The translations under genes and the position numbers were made by a program. This document shows, one piece after another, positions 49,435 through 58,082 of a DNA stretch of 64,000 nt. This stretch comes from Frigoribacterium sp. VKM Ac-2836 (GTDB lineage Bacteria > Actinomycetota > Actinomycetes > Actinomycetales > Microbacteriaceae): contig NZ_JABRPK010000001.1 in assembly GCF_013248995.1 (NCBI RefSeq), positions 248,001 to 312,000 of the forward strand. The letters run 5' to 3'. The notes under the pieces were generated by a model, which had not been told where the DNA came from, made no database searches, and worked only from the letters and a program-made list of their open reading frames with translations. Each line of letters begins with the position of its first letter. The first letter of the stretch is position 1.

Positions 49435-50522
49435 CGACCTTCGCCGAGCTCACGACGATGCAGGTGGGCGCCGAGCCCGCCCGCCTCGTCGAGGCGACGA
49501 CGACGGACGACCTCTTGGCGGCCGTCCGCGAGGCCTCACTCGGCGGCGATCCCTGGTACGTCCTGGGCGGCGGGTCCAACACGGTCGCCTCGGACGAGCC
49601 GTTCGACGGCACCGTCGTCCACGTGGCCACCCGCGGCGTCGAGCGCGTCCGCTCCGACGACGGCCGCGTCCACCTGCGCGTCGCCGCCGGCGAACCCTGG
49701 GACGACCTCGTCGCCTCCACGGTCGAGCAGGGCTGGTCGGGGCTCGAGGCGCTCAGCGGCATCCCCGGCTCCACGGGAGCCTCACCGATCCAGAACATCG
49801 GGGCCTACGGTCAAGAGGTCGCGTCGACCCTCGTGGCCGTCGACTTCCTCGATGACGACTCGGGCGAGTTCGTCCGCATCCCTGCGGCCAACCTCGACCT
49901 CGGCTATCGCACGAGCGTGTTCAAGAAGGGGCGGCGTGGGGTCGTCACGGCGGTCGAGTTCGCGTTGGCCGACGACGGAGGCGCGAGCGAACAGGTCGCG
50001 TACCCGCAGCTCGCGAAGGCCCTGGGCGTCGAGCTCGGGGCCCGGGTCTCGGTGGCCGACGTGCGGTCGAGTGTGCTCGCCCTTCGAGCCGCGAAAGGCA
50101 TGGTGCTCGATCCTGACGACCGCGACACCGCGTCGAGCGGCTCGTTCTTCACGAACCCCGTCGTCTCGCGTGCCGACGCCTCGAGCCTGCCGGCCGACGC
50201 TCCGCGGTGGCCGACCGGCCCCGAGCCCGAGCGTCGGGTCGTGCCACTCGGCGACGAACCGGCCGCTCCGGCTCCACGGGCACCCGCCCAGGTCAAGCTC
50301 AGCGCGGCCTGGCTGATCGAGCACGCGGGCATCGCCAAGGGCTTCCGGCTGCCCGGCTCGCGAGCCGCCATCTCGTCGAAGCACACCCTGGCCCTGACCA
50401 ACCGTGGTGGTGCCACGGGCGACGAGGTCGCCGAGCTCGCCCGGTACGTACAGCAGCGCGTGCAGTCCGAGTTCGGTGTGCTGCTGCACCCCGAGCCCGT
50501 CCTCCTCGGCCTCACGCTCTGA
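49431..50522 (+). CDS. murB: UDP-N-acetylmuramate dehydrogenase
   Basis: A 363-residue FAD enzyme that reduces UDP-GlcNAc-enolpyruvate to UDP-MurNAc. FAD-binding part: YVLGGGSNTVASDEPFDG, then SGIPGSTGASPIQNIGAYGQE. The catalytic region includes DTASSGSFFTNPVVSR (Ser proton donor) and AAWLIEHAGIAKGFR. A segment of about 25 residues, PEPERRVVPLGDEPAAPAPR, is inserted before the last domain; actinobacterial type I MurB proteins often have such inserts. GTG 49431 overlaps the dehydratase stop. It converges on the response-regulator gene (52-base gap with a palindrome ACGCGATCGCGT at 50555-50566). Confidence 0.95.
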   Translation: MTTFAELTTMQVGAEPARLVEATTTDDLLAAVREASLGGDPWYVLGGGSNTVASDEPFDGTVVHVATRGVERVRSDDGRVHLRVAAGEPWDDLVASTVEQGWSGLEALSGIPGSTGASPIQNIGAYGQEVASTLVAVDFLDDDSGEFVRIPAANLDLGYRTSVFKKGRRGVVTAVEFALADDGGASEQVAYPQLAKALGVELGARVSVADVRSSVLALRAAKGMVLDPDDRDTASSGSFFTNPVVSRADASSLPADAPRWPTGPEPERRVVPLGDEPAAPAPRAPAQVKLSAAWLIEHAGIAKGFRLPGSRAAISSKHTLALTNRGGATGDEVAELARYVQQRVQSEFGVLLHPEPVLLGLTL

Positions 50523-50574
50523 GGACGAGGCCTGCCGCGACGCGCCCGCCCGCGACGCGATCGCGTGCGGCTCG

Positions 50575-51285
50575 TCAGCCGCGCGGCAGGTGGCCCAGCT
50601 CGAGGGCCAGCGTGACGGCGCGCGTCCGGTCGTTGACGCCGAGCTTCTCGAAGACGTGCAGCAGATGTGTCTTGACCGTCGCCTCGCCCACGAAGAGCCG
50701 ACGTCCGATCTCGCGGTTCGAGCATCCCTCGGCGACGAGGCCGAGCACCTCGGTCTCGCGAGGACTCAACGGACTCGTGCGGGGCACGGGCTCTCCGCCG
50801 GTCCGCGCCCGGCCGACGAGCCGGCTCGCCATCGCGGGGGCCAAGGCCACCTGCCCCGCGACCACCGCTCGGAGGCCGGCCAGGAGTTCGTCCTCGGGCG
50901 ACGCCTTGAGCAGGTAGCCGCTCGCGCCCACCTCGATGGCGCGCAGGATGCTGTCGTCGGACTCGTAGGTGGTGAGGACGACGACCTTGGTCGACGGGTG
51001 TCGCGAGAGGACGGCCTCGGTCGCGTCGACCCCGTCGAGGCCGGGCATCCGGAGGTCCATGACGATCAGATCGGGACACAGCGCGTCCGCCAGGGCGACG
51101 GCCTCCTCGCCGTCGCTAGCCTGCCCGACGACGACGAAGTCGCCGGTCGTGGCGAGCAGCGCGGCGATGCCCTGCCGCACGATCGGGTGGTCGTCGGCCA
51201 CGAGGGTGCGGTGAACGGCTGACCCCGTCCGCGAGGCTCCACCGCCGGCCGGCGTCGCGTCCTCGTGCGAGGGGCCGACGGTCAC
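50575..51285 (-). CDS. NarL/LuxR-family response regulator
   Basis: A 236-residue response regulator. The receiver (about 27-145) has the acidic pocket DD at the start, phospho-acceptor Asp77 in VMDLRMPG and Lys in YLLKAS. The C-terminal LuxR-type helix-turn-helix runs from LSPRETEVLGLVAEGCSNREI to NDRTRAV. The GTG at 51285 overlaps the kinase stop (GTGA), so sensor and regulator are co-translated. A start nearer VHRTLVADDHP is also possible. Targets are probably its own ABC exporter operon (inference). Confidence 0.92.
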   Translation of the reverse strand: MTVGPSHEDATPAGGGASRTGSAVHRTLVADDHPIVRQGIAALLATTGDFVVVGQASDGEEAVALADALCPDLIVMDLRMPGLDGVDATEAVLSRHPSTKVVVLTTYESDDSILRAIEVGASGYLLKASPEDELLAGLRAVVAGQVALAPAMASRLVGRARTGGEPVPRTSPLSPRETEVLGLVAEGCSNREIGRRLFVGEATVKTHLLHVFEKLGVNDRTRAVTLALELGHLPRG

Positions 51286-52499
51286 GAGGTCACCGCCGCC
51301 GTCAGCGGGACGCGTGCGGTGACGACCGTGCCACGGCTGTCCGACGCGACGTCGAGACGGCCGCCCGAGAGGCCGAGCCTCTCGCGGAGTCCGTCGAGCC
51401 CGAAGCCGGTCGACGCGACGGTCGGGTCGAACCCGGTGCCGTCGTCGGTCACGACGAGCACGGCCGTGCCACCCGAGGCCGTGAGCACCACGCGCGCCGT
51501 GGTCGACGCGCTGTGCTTGCGGACGTTGGCCAGCGCCTCCTGGGTGCACCGCACCAGCACGACCTGCAGGTCGCGGGGCAGCTCGGCCTCGTCGGCGTGG
51601 ACCGTCACGTCGATGCCGCTCTCGCGCTCGAAGCGCTCGCCGAGGCGCCGGAGGGCCGCCGCGACGCTGGCGCCGGCCGGGCCGGACGACGCGGTGGCCG
51701 CGACGAGGGTGCGGGCCTCGGTCAGGGCCTCTCGCGCGGCCGTCTCGATCACGTCCAGCCGCTCGAGGGTCGTCGCCACGTCGCCGGAGGCGAGGGCGCC
51801 GCGAGTCTGCTGGGTGAGCATCACGACCCCGGTCAGGCTCTGGGCGATCGTGTCGTGGATCTCACGGGCCAACCGCTCGCGTTCGGCACTCGTGCCGGCG
51901 TCGCGGTGGCGGGCGGCGAGCTCGGCCTGGGCCTCGCGTAGCTCGTCGAGCAGGCGGCCGCGCTCGGCACCGACGCGGGCGATGGTGGTGATCCAGAGCC
52001 CGAGTGCGATGCTGAACACGAGTGAGAGGCCCTCGCTCGTGGCGGCGGTCGCGACGGCCTCTGCCGTCCAGCCGAGGCTGACGACGAACCCGATCGAGAC
52101 GGCGAGGCAGAGTGCGACGTTGGCCACGATCGCGGAGCGGGGCGTCGGCATCAGGGTCCAGAGCAGCGGCATGACGAAGGCCTGGACGACGGCGAGCTCG
52201 GGGGTCGCCCCGACGGCCGCGCCGCCGACGACCACGAGGGCGGCCACGGCAGCGAGGGCCGAGAGCGACAGGAGATCGTCGTCACGACGGACGACGGGTC
52301 GAGCGAGAGAGAACCAGACGAGCAGCAGGGCGCCGACGGCGACGAACGAGGCCGTGACGCGACCGCTCGAGGACGTCGTGGCCAGCACGACCATCACGAC
52401 CACCGTGCCGGCGAGACCGGCGTCCCACCAGCGCATCGAGATCGCCGTGCCCGCCCGGGCGGACGCCTCGACCGGCGACCTGCCTCCGCGTTCGTCCAT
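51282..52499 (-). CDS. sensor histidine kinase (HisKA_3 type)
   Basis: A 405-residue membrane sensor. About five hydrophobic helices occupy residues 25-175 with almost no external domain, as in sensors of cell-envelope stress. A coiled linker follows (RLLDELREAQAELAARH). The phospho-acceptor is His215 in AREIHDTIAQSLTG, and the ATPase domain has TQEALANVRKHS (N-box), VTDDGTGFD and GLDGLRERL. Partner of the response regulator just downstream. ATG 52499 is seven bases behind TAGCGT (52512-52507); a GTG at 52508 overlaps that element and is less likely. Confidence 0.92.
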   Translation of the reverse strand: MDERGGRSPVEASARAGTAISMRWWDAGLAGTVVVMVVLATTSSSGRVTASFVAVGALLLVWFSLARPVVRRDDDLLSLSALAAVAALVVVGGAAVGATPELAVVQAFVMPLLWTLMPTPRSAIVANVALCLAVSIGFVVSLGWTAEAVATAATSEGLSLVFSIALGLWITTIARVGAERGRLLDELREAQAELAARHRDAGTSAERERLAREIHDTIAQSLTGVVMLTQQTRGALASGDVATTLERLDVIETAAREALTEARTLVAATASSGPAGASVAAALRRLGERFERESGIDVTVHADEAELPRDLQVVLVRCTQEALANVRKHSASTTARVVLTASGGTAVLVVTDDGTGFDPTVASTGFGLDGLRERLGLSGGRLDVASDSRGTVVTARVPLTAAVTS

Positions 52500-52555
52500 G
52501 TCGATCACGCTAGCGGCCGCCGTCTGCCGGTGGGGGACCGGTGCCCGTCCACGGG

Positions 52556-53365
52556 TCAGGTGTCCTTCCTGATCCAGCGGAAGGTCATCACCGACGCGAC
52601 GGCCCCGGCGACCAGCCAGACCGTCAACCAGAGGGCCACGCCGGGCAGGTCCCACGAGGCGCCGGCCTCGGCGGCCGAGAACGTGTCGGGCAGGAACACG
52701 CTGCGCATGCCCTGGGCCAGCCACTTCAGGGGGAAGACCGAGGCCACGGACTGCAGCCAGTCGGGCAGCTGGGTGAAGGGCAGGTAGACCCCCGAGATGA
52801 ACTGCAGGACCAGCGTGATCGGGACGATCACGGCCGTGGCGCTCTTGCCGCTGCGGGGCACGCGCGACAGGGCGATTCCGACCACCGACGAGGTGGCGAT
52901 GCCGAGCAGGTAGACCCAGGCGAGCGTCAGCCACGACCCGACGTCCGTCGGCAGGGGCACACCGAAGACGACGCGCGCGACCAGCACCAACAACGCCACC
53001 TGCAGCAGGCTCGTGACCAGCACCTGCCCGAACTTGCCCACGAAGTACGAGCCGACGGGCAGCGGAGTGCCCGAGAGCCTCTTGAGGGTGCCGTCGCCGC
53101 GTTCGAGGGCGATGTCGACGGCGAGGTTCTGCACGCCCGAGAGCAGGATGCCGGCCGCGATCATCCCCGGGAGGTAGAACGCGGCGGCCCCCACCTCGGA
53201 GCCGTCCGGCCGGGTGCCGAACGAGCCCGAGGCGCTGAACGCCGTCGAGAAGATCGCCAGCATCACGACCGGGAACAAGAACGTGAAGAACACCGTGTCC
53301 CCGGCGCGGAAGTACCCCCGGACCTCGTAGCGGGTGCGGCTCAGTCCGAGCGTCAGCGTCCTCAC
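52556..53365 (-). CDS. ABC-2 type transporter permease
   Basis: A 269-residue integral membrane protein with six helices and the ABC-2 pattern (TVFFTFLFPVVMLAIFSTAF first helix, LKRLSGTPLPVGSYF loop, LPDWLQSVASVFPLKWLAQG before the last helix). The upstream ATPase gene ends four bases into it (stop-start overlap TCAC/GTGA region 53362-53365), so it forms a heterotetrameric exporter with that ATPase. Likely substrate: a lipid, peptide or drug; not determinable here. Confidence 0.9.
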   Translation of the reverse strand: MRTLTLGLSRTRYEVRGYFRAGDTVFFTFLFPVVMLAIFSTAFSASGSFGTRPDGSEVGAAAFYLPGMIAAGILLSGVQNLAVDIALERGDGTLKRLSGTPLPVGSYFVGKFGQVLVTSLLQVALLVLVARVVFGVPLPTDVGSWLTLAWVYLLGIATSSVVGIALSRVPRSGKSATAVIVPITLVLQFISGVYLPFTQLPDWLQSVASVFPLKWLAQGMRSVFLPDTFSAAEAGASWDLPGVALWLTVWLVAGAVASVMTFRWIRKDT

Positions 53366-54282
53366 GAGGCCACCCCGGACGAGGAGGCGCGGTGCCCGTC
53401 CCCGGCGCTCGTCGCGTCGGGCGTCCCGTCCGCTGCCCGCTCGACGGCCGCGACCAGCCCGAGGTACACGTCCTCCAGCGACGGCCGGATGACCTCGAGC
53501 GAGCGGGGCTCGCCCCCGCGGGCGTGCAGGTCGGCGACCAGGGCGCCCGGACCGGACGTGCGGACCTCGTGCCGTCCGTGCTCGTCGACCCAGGTGACGC
53601 GGGGGGTGCGCGCCTCCTCGTCCCCGAGCTCGTCGGGTCGACCCTGGGCGACGAGCCGGCCCTGGGCGATCACCGCGACGCGGTCGCTGAGCTGCGCCGC
53701 CTCGTCGAGGTAATGCGTGGTGAGGACGATGCTCGTGCCGTCGTCCGACAACGACCGGATCAAGTGCCAGAACTGTCGTCGGGCCTCGGGGTCGAACCCC
53801 GTGGTCGGTTCGTCGAGGAAGAGCAGCTCGGGGCCACCCACGACTCCCAGCGCGACGTCGACGCGACGCCGCTGCCCACCGGACAGCGAGCGGATGCGTG
53901 CCCCCGCCTTCGCCTCGAGCCCGACCGCCGCGATCACCTCGTCGACGTCGCGAGGGTTCGGGTAGAAGCCGGCGAAGTGGGCGATCTGTTCACGGACCGT
54001 GGCCGACCCCTGTTCGCCGGACGTCTGCAACACGATGCCGAGGCGTGCCTTCCAGTCGAGGCCTCCGTGCTGCGGGTCGGTGCCGAGCACCGAGACCTCG
54101 CCACCGGACCGGTCGCGGTAGCCCTCGAGGATCTCGATGGTGGTCGACTTGCCGGCACCGTTCGGGCCGAGCAGGCCGAGGGTCTCGCCCGCGGCGACCT
54201 CGAACGAGAGGCCGTGGAGGGCCGTGGCGGTGCCGTAGGTCTTGGTGAGGTCGTGCACTCGCACGACGGGATCGGGCGTCAT
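53362..54282 (-). CDS. ABC transporter ATP-binding protein (DrrA-like)
   Basis: A 306-residue ATPase. Walker A LLGPNGAGKST, signature SLSGGQRRRVDVALG, Walker B ELLFLDEPTTGFD, and H-loop VLTTHYLDEA. The C-terminal 90 residues form the extended domain of DrrA-type drug and lipid exporters, ending in a Ser/Ala-rich tail that holds a dispersed-repeat copy (53382-53391); a second copy is at 53609-53618. It is the first gene of a four-gene operon: ATPase, permease, kinase, regulator, a layout resembling antimicrobial-responsive or self-regulated exporters. Confidence 0.92.
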   Translation of the reverse strand: MTPDPVVRVHDLTKTYGTATALHGLSFEVAAGETLGLLGPNGAGKSTTIEILEGYRDRSGGEVSVLGTDPQHGGLDWKARLGIVLQTSGEQGSATVREQIAHFAGFYPNPRDVDEVIAAVGLEAKAGARIRSLSGGQRRRVDVALGVVGGPELLFLDEPTTGFDPEARRQFWHLIRSLSDDGTSIVLTTHYLDEAAQLSDRVAVIAQGRLVAQGRPDELGDEEARTPRVTWVDEHGRHEVRTSGPGALVADLHARGGEPRSLEVIRPSLEDVYLGLVAAVERAADGTPDATSAGDGHRASSSGVAS

Positions 54283-54329
54283 GGCTCCAGCGTGCGCTCC
54301 CGCGGCCCCGCGCACCAGGCCCGACCGGT

Positions 54330-54365
54330 CGAGGCCGGGTCCACCGATCGGTGGACCCGGCCTCG
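54330..54365. terminator. perfect 36-base palindrome, probable aspC terminator
   Basis: An 18-base arm, CGAGGCCGGGTCCACCGA, repeated as its exact reverse complement with no spacer. It begins 18 bases past the aminotransferase stop on the minus strand and lies before the ABC ATPase gene. It can fold as a terminator; an operator role is an alternative because it is 47 bases before the ATPase start. Confidence 0.7.
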
Positions 54366-54383
54366 GGACGGTTCGACGAGAGG

Positions 54384-55586
54384 TCAGGCGAACAAGCGTT
54401 GGAGGCGGCGGACGCCCTCGAGCAACTCGTCGTCGCCCAGCGCGTACGACAGGCGCAGGTACCCGCTGGGACCGAAGGCCTCACCGGGCACGGTGGCGAC
54501 GTCGGCCTGCTCGAGGATCAGGTCGGCCAGCTCGAGCGACGTGGTGGGCGTCACGCCGCCCCACTCACGACCGAGCAGGCCCTGGACGTCGGGATAGACG
54601 TAGAAGGCGCCCTCGGGGGTAGGGGACACGACGCCGTCGATCCGGTTGAGCTCGCGCACGATCGTCGCGCGGCGGGCGTCGAAGGCGACGCGCATGGCCT
54701 CGACCTCGTCCTGGGGGCCGGTCAGCGCGGCCAGGGCCGCGCGCTGCGACACGTTCGAGACGTTCGAGGTGAGGTGCGACTGGAGGTTCGCGGCGCCCTT
54801 GATGACGTCGGTCGGGCCGATCATCCAGCCCACGCGCCACCCGGTCATGGCATAGGTCTTGGCGACGCCGTTGACGAGGATCGCCTGGTCGGCCAGTTCG
54901 GGGACGGCCTCGGTGATCGAGGTGGCCGTCACGCCGTCGTAGGTGAGGTTCTGGTAGATCTCGTCCGTGATCACCCAGACGCCGGCCTCGAGGGCCCACC
55001 GACCGATGGCCTCGACCTCGTCGGGCGAGTAGACCGCCCCGGTCGGATTCGACGGGGAGCAGAACAGCAATACCTTGGTGCGCTCGGTGCGAGCGGCCTC
55101 GAGCTGATCGACGGTGACCTTGTAGCCCTGGTCGGCACCCGCGAAGACCTCGACGGTGACGCCGCCGGCGAGGGCGATCGCCTCGGGGTAGGTCGTCCAG
55201 TAGGGCGCGGGCAGGAGGGCCTCGTCGCCGTCGTCGAGCAGCGCCTGGAAGGCCTGGTACACGGCCTGCTTGCCGCCGTTCGTGACGATCACCTGGGACG
55301 TCGACACCGTGGTGCCGCTGTCGCGCAGGGTCTTCTCGACGATCGCCTCGCGCAGCTCGAGCAGACCGGCAGCCGCCGAGTAGCGGTGGTTGCGCGGGTC
55401 GCGGGCGGCGACGACGGCCGCCTCGACGATGTGGTCGGGCGTCGGGAAGTTTGGCTCGCCCGGGCCGTAGCTGATGATCGGCCGGCCCTCGGCGAGCAGG
55501 GCCTTGGCCTTCGCATCGACGGCCAACGTGGCCGATTCGGCGATCGACGAGATACGGGACGAGAGACGGCGCACGGTCGGAGTCAC
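54384..55586 (-). CDS. class I pyridoxal-phosphate aminotransferase (aspartate-aminotransferase type)
   Basis: A 400-residue fold type I aminotransferase. The PLP Lys lies in [34 protein letters not shown] and [16 protein letters not shown] are conserved neighbours, and the final [18 protein letters not shown] carries the Arg for the substrate carboxylate. It belongs to the Ib aspartate/prephenate aminotransferase group common in Actinobacteria. GTG 55586 is seven bases behind TAGGCT (55599-55594), a leaderless start. Just upstream of the tRNA-Trp-secE-nusG block, as often seen in Microbacteriaceae-like genomes (recalled). Confidence 0.92.
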   Translation of the reverse strand: MTPTVRRLSSRISSIAESATLAVDAKAKALLAEGRPIISYGPGEPNFPTPDHIVEAAVVAARDPRNHRYSAAAGLLELREAIVEKTLRDSGTTVSTSQVIVTNGGKQAVYQAFQALLDDGDEALLPAPYWTTYPEAIALAGGVTVEVFAGADQGYKVTVDQLEAARTERTKVLLFCSPSNPTGAVYSPDEVEAIGRWALEAGVWVITDEIYQNLTYDGVTATSITEAVPELADQAILVNGVAKTYAMTGWRVGWMIGPTDVIKGAANLQSHLTSNVSNVSQRAALAALTGPQDEVEAMRVAFDARRATIVRELNRIDGVVSPTPEGAFYVYPDVQGLLGREWGGVTPTTSLELADLILEQADVATVPGEAFGPSGYLRLSYALGDDELLEGVRRLQRLFA

Positions 55587-55664
55587 GCGGGTCAGCCTAG
55601 CGGGGGTGCCACCGGGCCGGACAGGCCCGGTCCGGGGGCGTGCGGGGGCGTCGTACGACCGGCT

Positions 55665-55693
55665 TTGCACGCACCCGCCGCTTCGCCTACACT
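55665..55693 (+). promoter_or_regulatory. promoter upstream of tRNA-Trp
   Basis: TTGCAC at 55665-55670, a 17-base spacer, and TACACT at 55688-55693. Good sigma70-type match. The transcript would start near 55700, about 118 bases before tRNA-Trp. The remaining gap (55587-55817) holds the aspC promoter and no gene. Confidence 0.65.
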
Positions 55694-55817
55694 TGACGAG
55701 GCGATCGAATGCGCCAAGCTTCAGCGCGCCTCTGCAGTCCGGTTCACCAACAGCCGGTCTCGAGAGGCAGGGCCTCCCGGCTCGACCGAGAGGTCATCTG
55801 AAGGGCGTCGATCCCAT

Positions 55818-55890
55818 AGGGCGGTGGCTCAATTGGTAGAGCAGCGGTCTCCAAAACCGCAGGTTGCAGGTTCGAGTCCTGTCCGCCCTG
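55818..55890 (+). tRNA. tRNA-Trp (anticodon CCA)
   Basis: A 73-base tRNA: acceptor AGGGCGG / CCGCCCT, anticodon CCA in GTCTCCAAAACC, T-arm CAGGTTCGAGTCCTG, discriminator G as required for Trp. It precedes secE, the common actinobacterial order. Confidence 0.97.
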
Positions 55891-55974
55891 CAGCCCGGCT
55901 GTGTTCCTCATGACACGGTGATCACACACAGATACGGACACAGGCCCACGGGTCGAGCTCGGAAGGTCGGAACA

Positions 55975-56256
55975 GTGGCGAGAAAAGACGTTGACGTCCC
56001 CAGTGAAGACGTCGTCGAGAAGGCGAAGAGCGACGGTGCGACGCGCCGTAGCCCCTTCGCCCGCATCGCGTTGTTCATCCGCCAGGTGATCGCCGAGCTC
56101 AAGAAGGTCGTCACCCCGACCCGCAAAGAGCTGTTGAGCTACACCGGCGTCGTGCTGGTCTTCGTGGTCATCATGATGGCTCTCGTCTCGTTGCTCGACC
56201 TGGTGTTCGGCACCGGTGTGGGCTACGTCTTCGGCAACGGCCCGACCGGCAGCTGA
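55975..56256 (+). CDS. secE: preprotein translocase subunit SecE
   Basis: A 93-residue SecE with one C-terminal membrane helix (YTGVVLVFVVIMMALVSLLD) preceded by the amphipathic segment FIRQVIAELKKVVTPTRKEL, both conserved. It clamps SecY in the protein-export channel. The hydrophilic N-terminal extension of about 30 residues is usual in Actinobacteria. GTG 55975 has GGAAGG upstream as the ribosome site. It lies before nusG, as in most bacteria. Confidence 0.95.
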   Translation: MARKDVDVPSEDVVEKAKSDGATRRSPFARIALFIRQVIAELKKVVTPTRKELLSYTGVVLVFVVIMMALVSLLDLVFGTGVGYVFGNGPTGS

Positions 56257-56350
56257 CACGGCACGTCCCGGCCCATCCCCGAGCACCACGTGAGCGGGTG
56301 CCGCGCCATCGAGCACGAGCATCCGACAACCCCGATCGAAAGAAGAACCC

Positions 56351-57445
56351 TTGCCTGACAACGAGCGCGACGACATCGACCTCGCCACCGCTGCCGAGCA
56401 GTCCTCCGAGGTCGAAGAGGCCCAAGAGGGCGGCACGCTGGCCGCCGACGAGAACGCCGTCGAGCCCGCCGAGTCCGAGGCCCTCTCGGTCGTCGACGAG
56501 GGCGACGCCGGCTCGACCGACACGAGCGACCTCGACGGCCTGCTCGACACGCTGGCCGAGGCTCGCGACCCCGAGGCGGACGCGATCGTCGACGACGCCC
56601 TCGACGTCGACGACGCGTTCGAGGCCGAGGCCGCCGTCGAGGCGACCGACGACGAGGCCGACTCCGAGGCCGAGCAGGCCGCCGACGAAGGCGACGCCCC
56701 GGCCGCGAACGCCGTCATCGCCGAGGCCGAGCAGTCCGTCCAGGACGCCGACGCCGAGATCGCCCACGACGACGTCGACGTCGACGTGTCCGCCGCCGAG
56801 GTCGAGGACGACGAGCCCGCCGAGGTCGACCCCTACGAGGCGTTCCGCTACGAGCTGCGGGGCAAGCCCGGCAAGTGGTACGTCATCCACTCGTACGCCG
56901 GCTTCGAGCGTCGCGTGAAGCAGAACATCGAGAACCGCATGGTCTCGATGACCATGGAGGACTACATCTACCAGGTAGAGGTCCCGATGGAAGACGTCGT
57001 CGAGATCAAGAACGGGCAGCGCAAGCTCGTCACCCGCGTCCGTATCCCCGGTTACGTGCTCGTGCGCCTCGACCTCAACGAGGACAGCTGGTCGGTGGTG
57101 CGCCACACCCCGGGTGTCACCGGATTCGTGGGCAACGCCCACAACCCGACGCCTCTGCGTTTCGAAGAGGCCTTCAACATGCTGAAGAGCCTCGTGCAGG
57201 TCGACACCACCCCGGCCCCCGCCAAGGGCGGTGCCAAGGGTGGCAAGCAGGCCCAGCGGGTCATCCCCGCCGAGGTCGACTTCGAGATCGGCGAGACCAT
57301 CACGATCAAAGAGGGGTCGTTCGCCGGACTTCCCGGTACGATCAACGAGATCAAGCCCGAGAGCGGCAAGCTCACCGTGCTGGTCTCGCTGTTCGAGCGC
57401 GAGACGCCGGTCGAGCTCAGCTTCGACCAGGTCACGAAGCTCTAA
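56351..57445 (+). CDS. nusG: transcription termination/antitermination protein NusG with long acidic N-terminal extension
   Basis: A 364-residue NusG, twice the length of the E. coli protein (181). The first 165 residues or so are highly acidic and Ala-rich (many Asp/Glu runs). The NGN domain starts near residue 173 (GKWYVIHSYAGFERRVKQNI), and the KOW domain (about 305-360) has GETITIKEGSFAGLPGTI. It links RNA polymerase to Rho and the ribosome. Long acidic tails occur in other actinobacterial NusG proteins, but the length varies. It starts with TTG at 56351 with AAAGAAGAA upstream. rplK follows 105 bases later. Confidence 0.95.
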   Translation: MPDNERDDIDLATAAEQSSEVEEAQEGGTLAADENAVEPAESEALSVVDEGDAGSTDTSDLDGLLDTLAEARDPEADAIVDDALDVDDAFEAEAAVEATDDEADSEAEQAADEGDAPAANAVIAEAEQSVQDADAEIAHDDVDVDVSAAEVEDDEPAEVDPYEAFRYELRGKPGKWYVIHSYAGFERRVKQNIENRMVSMTMEDYIYQVEVPMEDVVEIKNGQRKLVTRVRIPGYVLVRLDLNEDSWSVVRHTPGVTGFVGNAHNPTPLRFEEAFNMLKSLVQVDTTPAPAKGGAKGGKQAQRVIPAEVDFEIGETITIKEGSFAGLPGTINEIKPESGKLTVLVSLFERETPVELSFDQVTKL

Positions 57446-57550
57446 CACGCATCCCCCGAGTTCTCAGATCACCGGAGTCCGCGCCGCGGGCCACCGGGAG
57501 AGCAGGTCGCGACCGCGATCCGCTCGAACCCCACAAGAAGGAAAAGAACA

Positions 57551-57982
57551 ATGGCACCGAAAAAGAAGGTCACGGGTCTGATCAAGCTTCAGATCAACGC
57601 CGGCGCCGCGAACCCCGCCCCGCCCATCGGCCCGGCCCTGGGTCAGCACGGCGTGAACATCATGGAGTTCTGCAAGGCGTACAACGCGGCGACCGAGTCG
57701 CAGCGCGGCAACGTCGTCCCCGTCGAGATCACGGTCTACGAGGACCGCTCGTTCACGTTCATCCTGAAGACCCCGCCCGCCGCCGAGCTCATCAAGAAGG
57801 CTGCCGGCGTCGCCAAGGGTTCGGGTACCCCGCACACCACCAAGGTCGGCAAGCTGACCATGGACCAGGTGCGCGAGATCGCGACGACCAAGCAGGCCGA
57901 CCTGAACGCCAACGACATCGACGCCGCGGCGAAGATCATCGCCGGCACCGCCCGCTCCATGGGCATCACGGTCGACGCCTAA
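57551..57982 (+). CDS. rplK: 50S ribosomal protein L11
   Basis: A 143-residue L11 with standard features: [20 protein letters not shown] (N-terminal domain) and [20 protein letters not shown] with the C-terminal rRNA-binding domain. It forms the GTPase-associated centre with 23S rRNA and is the stringent-factor trigger site. AAGAAGGAAAAG before the ATG is a purine-rich ribosome site. It is followed by a hairpin and rplA. Confidence 0.98.
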   Translation: MAPKKKVTGLIKLQINAGAANPAPPIGPALGQHGVNIMEFCKAYNAATESQRGNVVPVEITVYEDRSFTFILKTPPAAELIKKAAGVAKGSGTPHTTKVGKLTMDQVREIATTKQADLNANDIDAAAKIIAGTARSMGITVDA

Positions 57983-57994
57983 GCAGCACCCCTC

Positions 57995-58017
57995 CGTGCA
58001 GGCGACCCGCCTGCACG
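57995..58017 (+). promoter_or_regulatory. hairpin between rplK and rplA
   Basis: CGTGCAGGCG / CGCCTGCACG, 10 base pairs with a 3-base loop, 13 bases after the rplK stop. It is too short-looped and too close to rplA's leader to be assumed a terminator; it may adjust readthrough or stabilise the mRNA end. Confidence 0.5.
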
Positions 58018-58029
58018 ACCCTGACATCA

Positions 58030-58058
58030 GTGGGAGAGCCGGCCAGGCTCGCAACCAC
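58030..58058 (+). promoter_or_regulatory. candidate ribosomal protein L1-binding mRNA element
   Basis: The 29 bases read GUGG-GAG-AGCC-GGCCA-GGCU-CGCAA-CCAC: two 4-pair stems (GUGG/CCAC and AGCC/GGCU) flanking an asymmetric internal loop GAG/CGCAA. This is the general form of L1 operators, which mimic the L1 site of 23S rRNA. It ends 24 bases before the rplA start, where L1 binding could repress translation. The match to the known L1 loop bases was made from memory and is tentative. Confidence 0.45.
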
Positions 58059-58082
58059 GTCCCCAGTACGAAGAGGTTCAAC

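Noticed and set aside
50555-50566. 12-base palindrome ACGCGATCGCGT between murB and the response regulator
   Set aside because: Such short CG-rich palindromes are common at this base composition; too short to call a terminator or operator.
55744-56718. Minus-strand frame containing QDSNLQPAVLET... across tRNA-Trp, secE and nusG
   Set aside because: Antisense of tRNA-Trp and of two certain genes; low-complexity Ser/Ala translation elsewhere.
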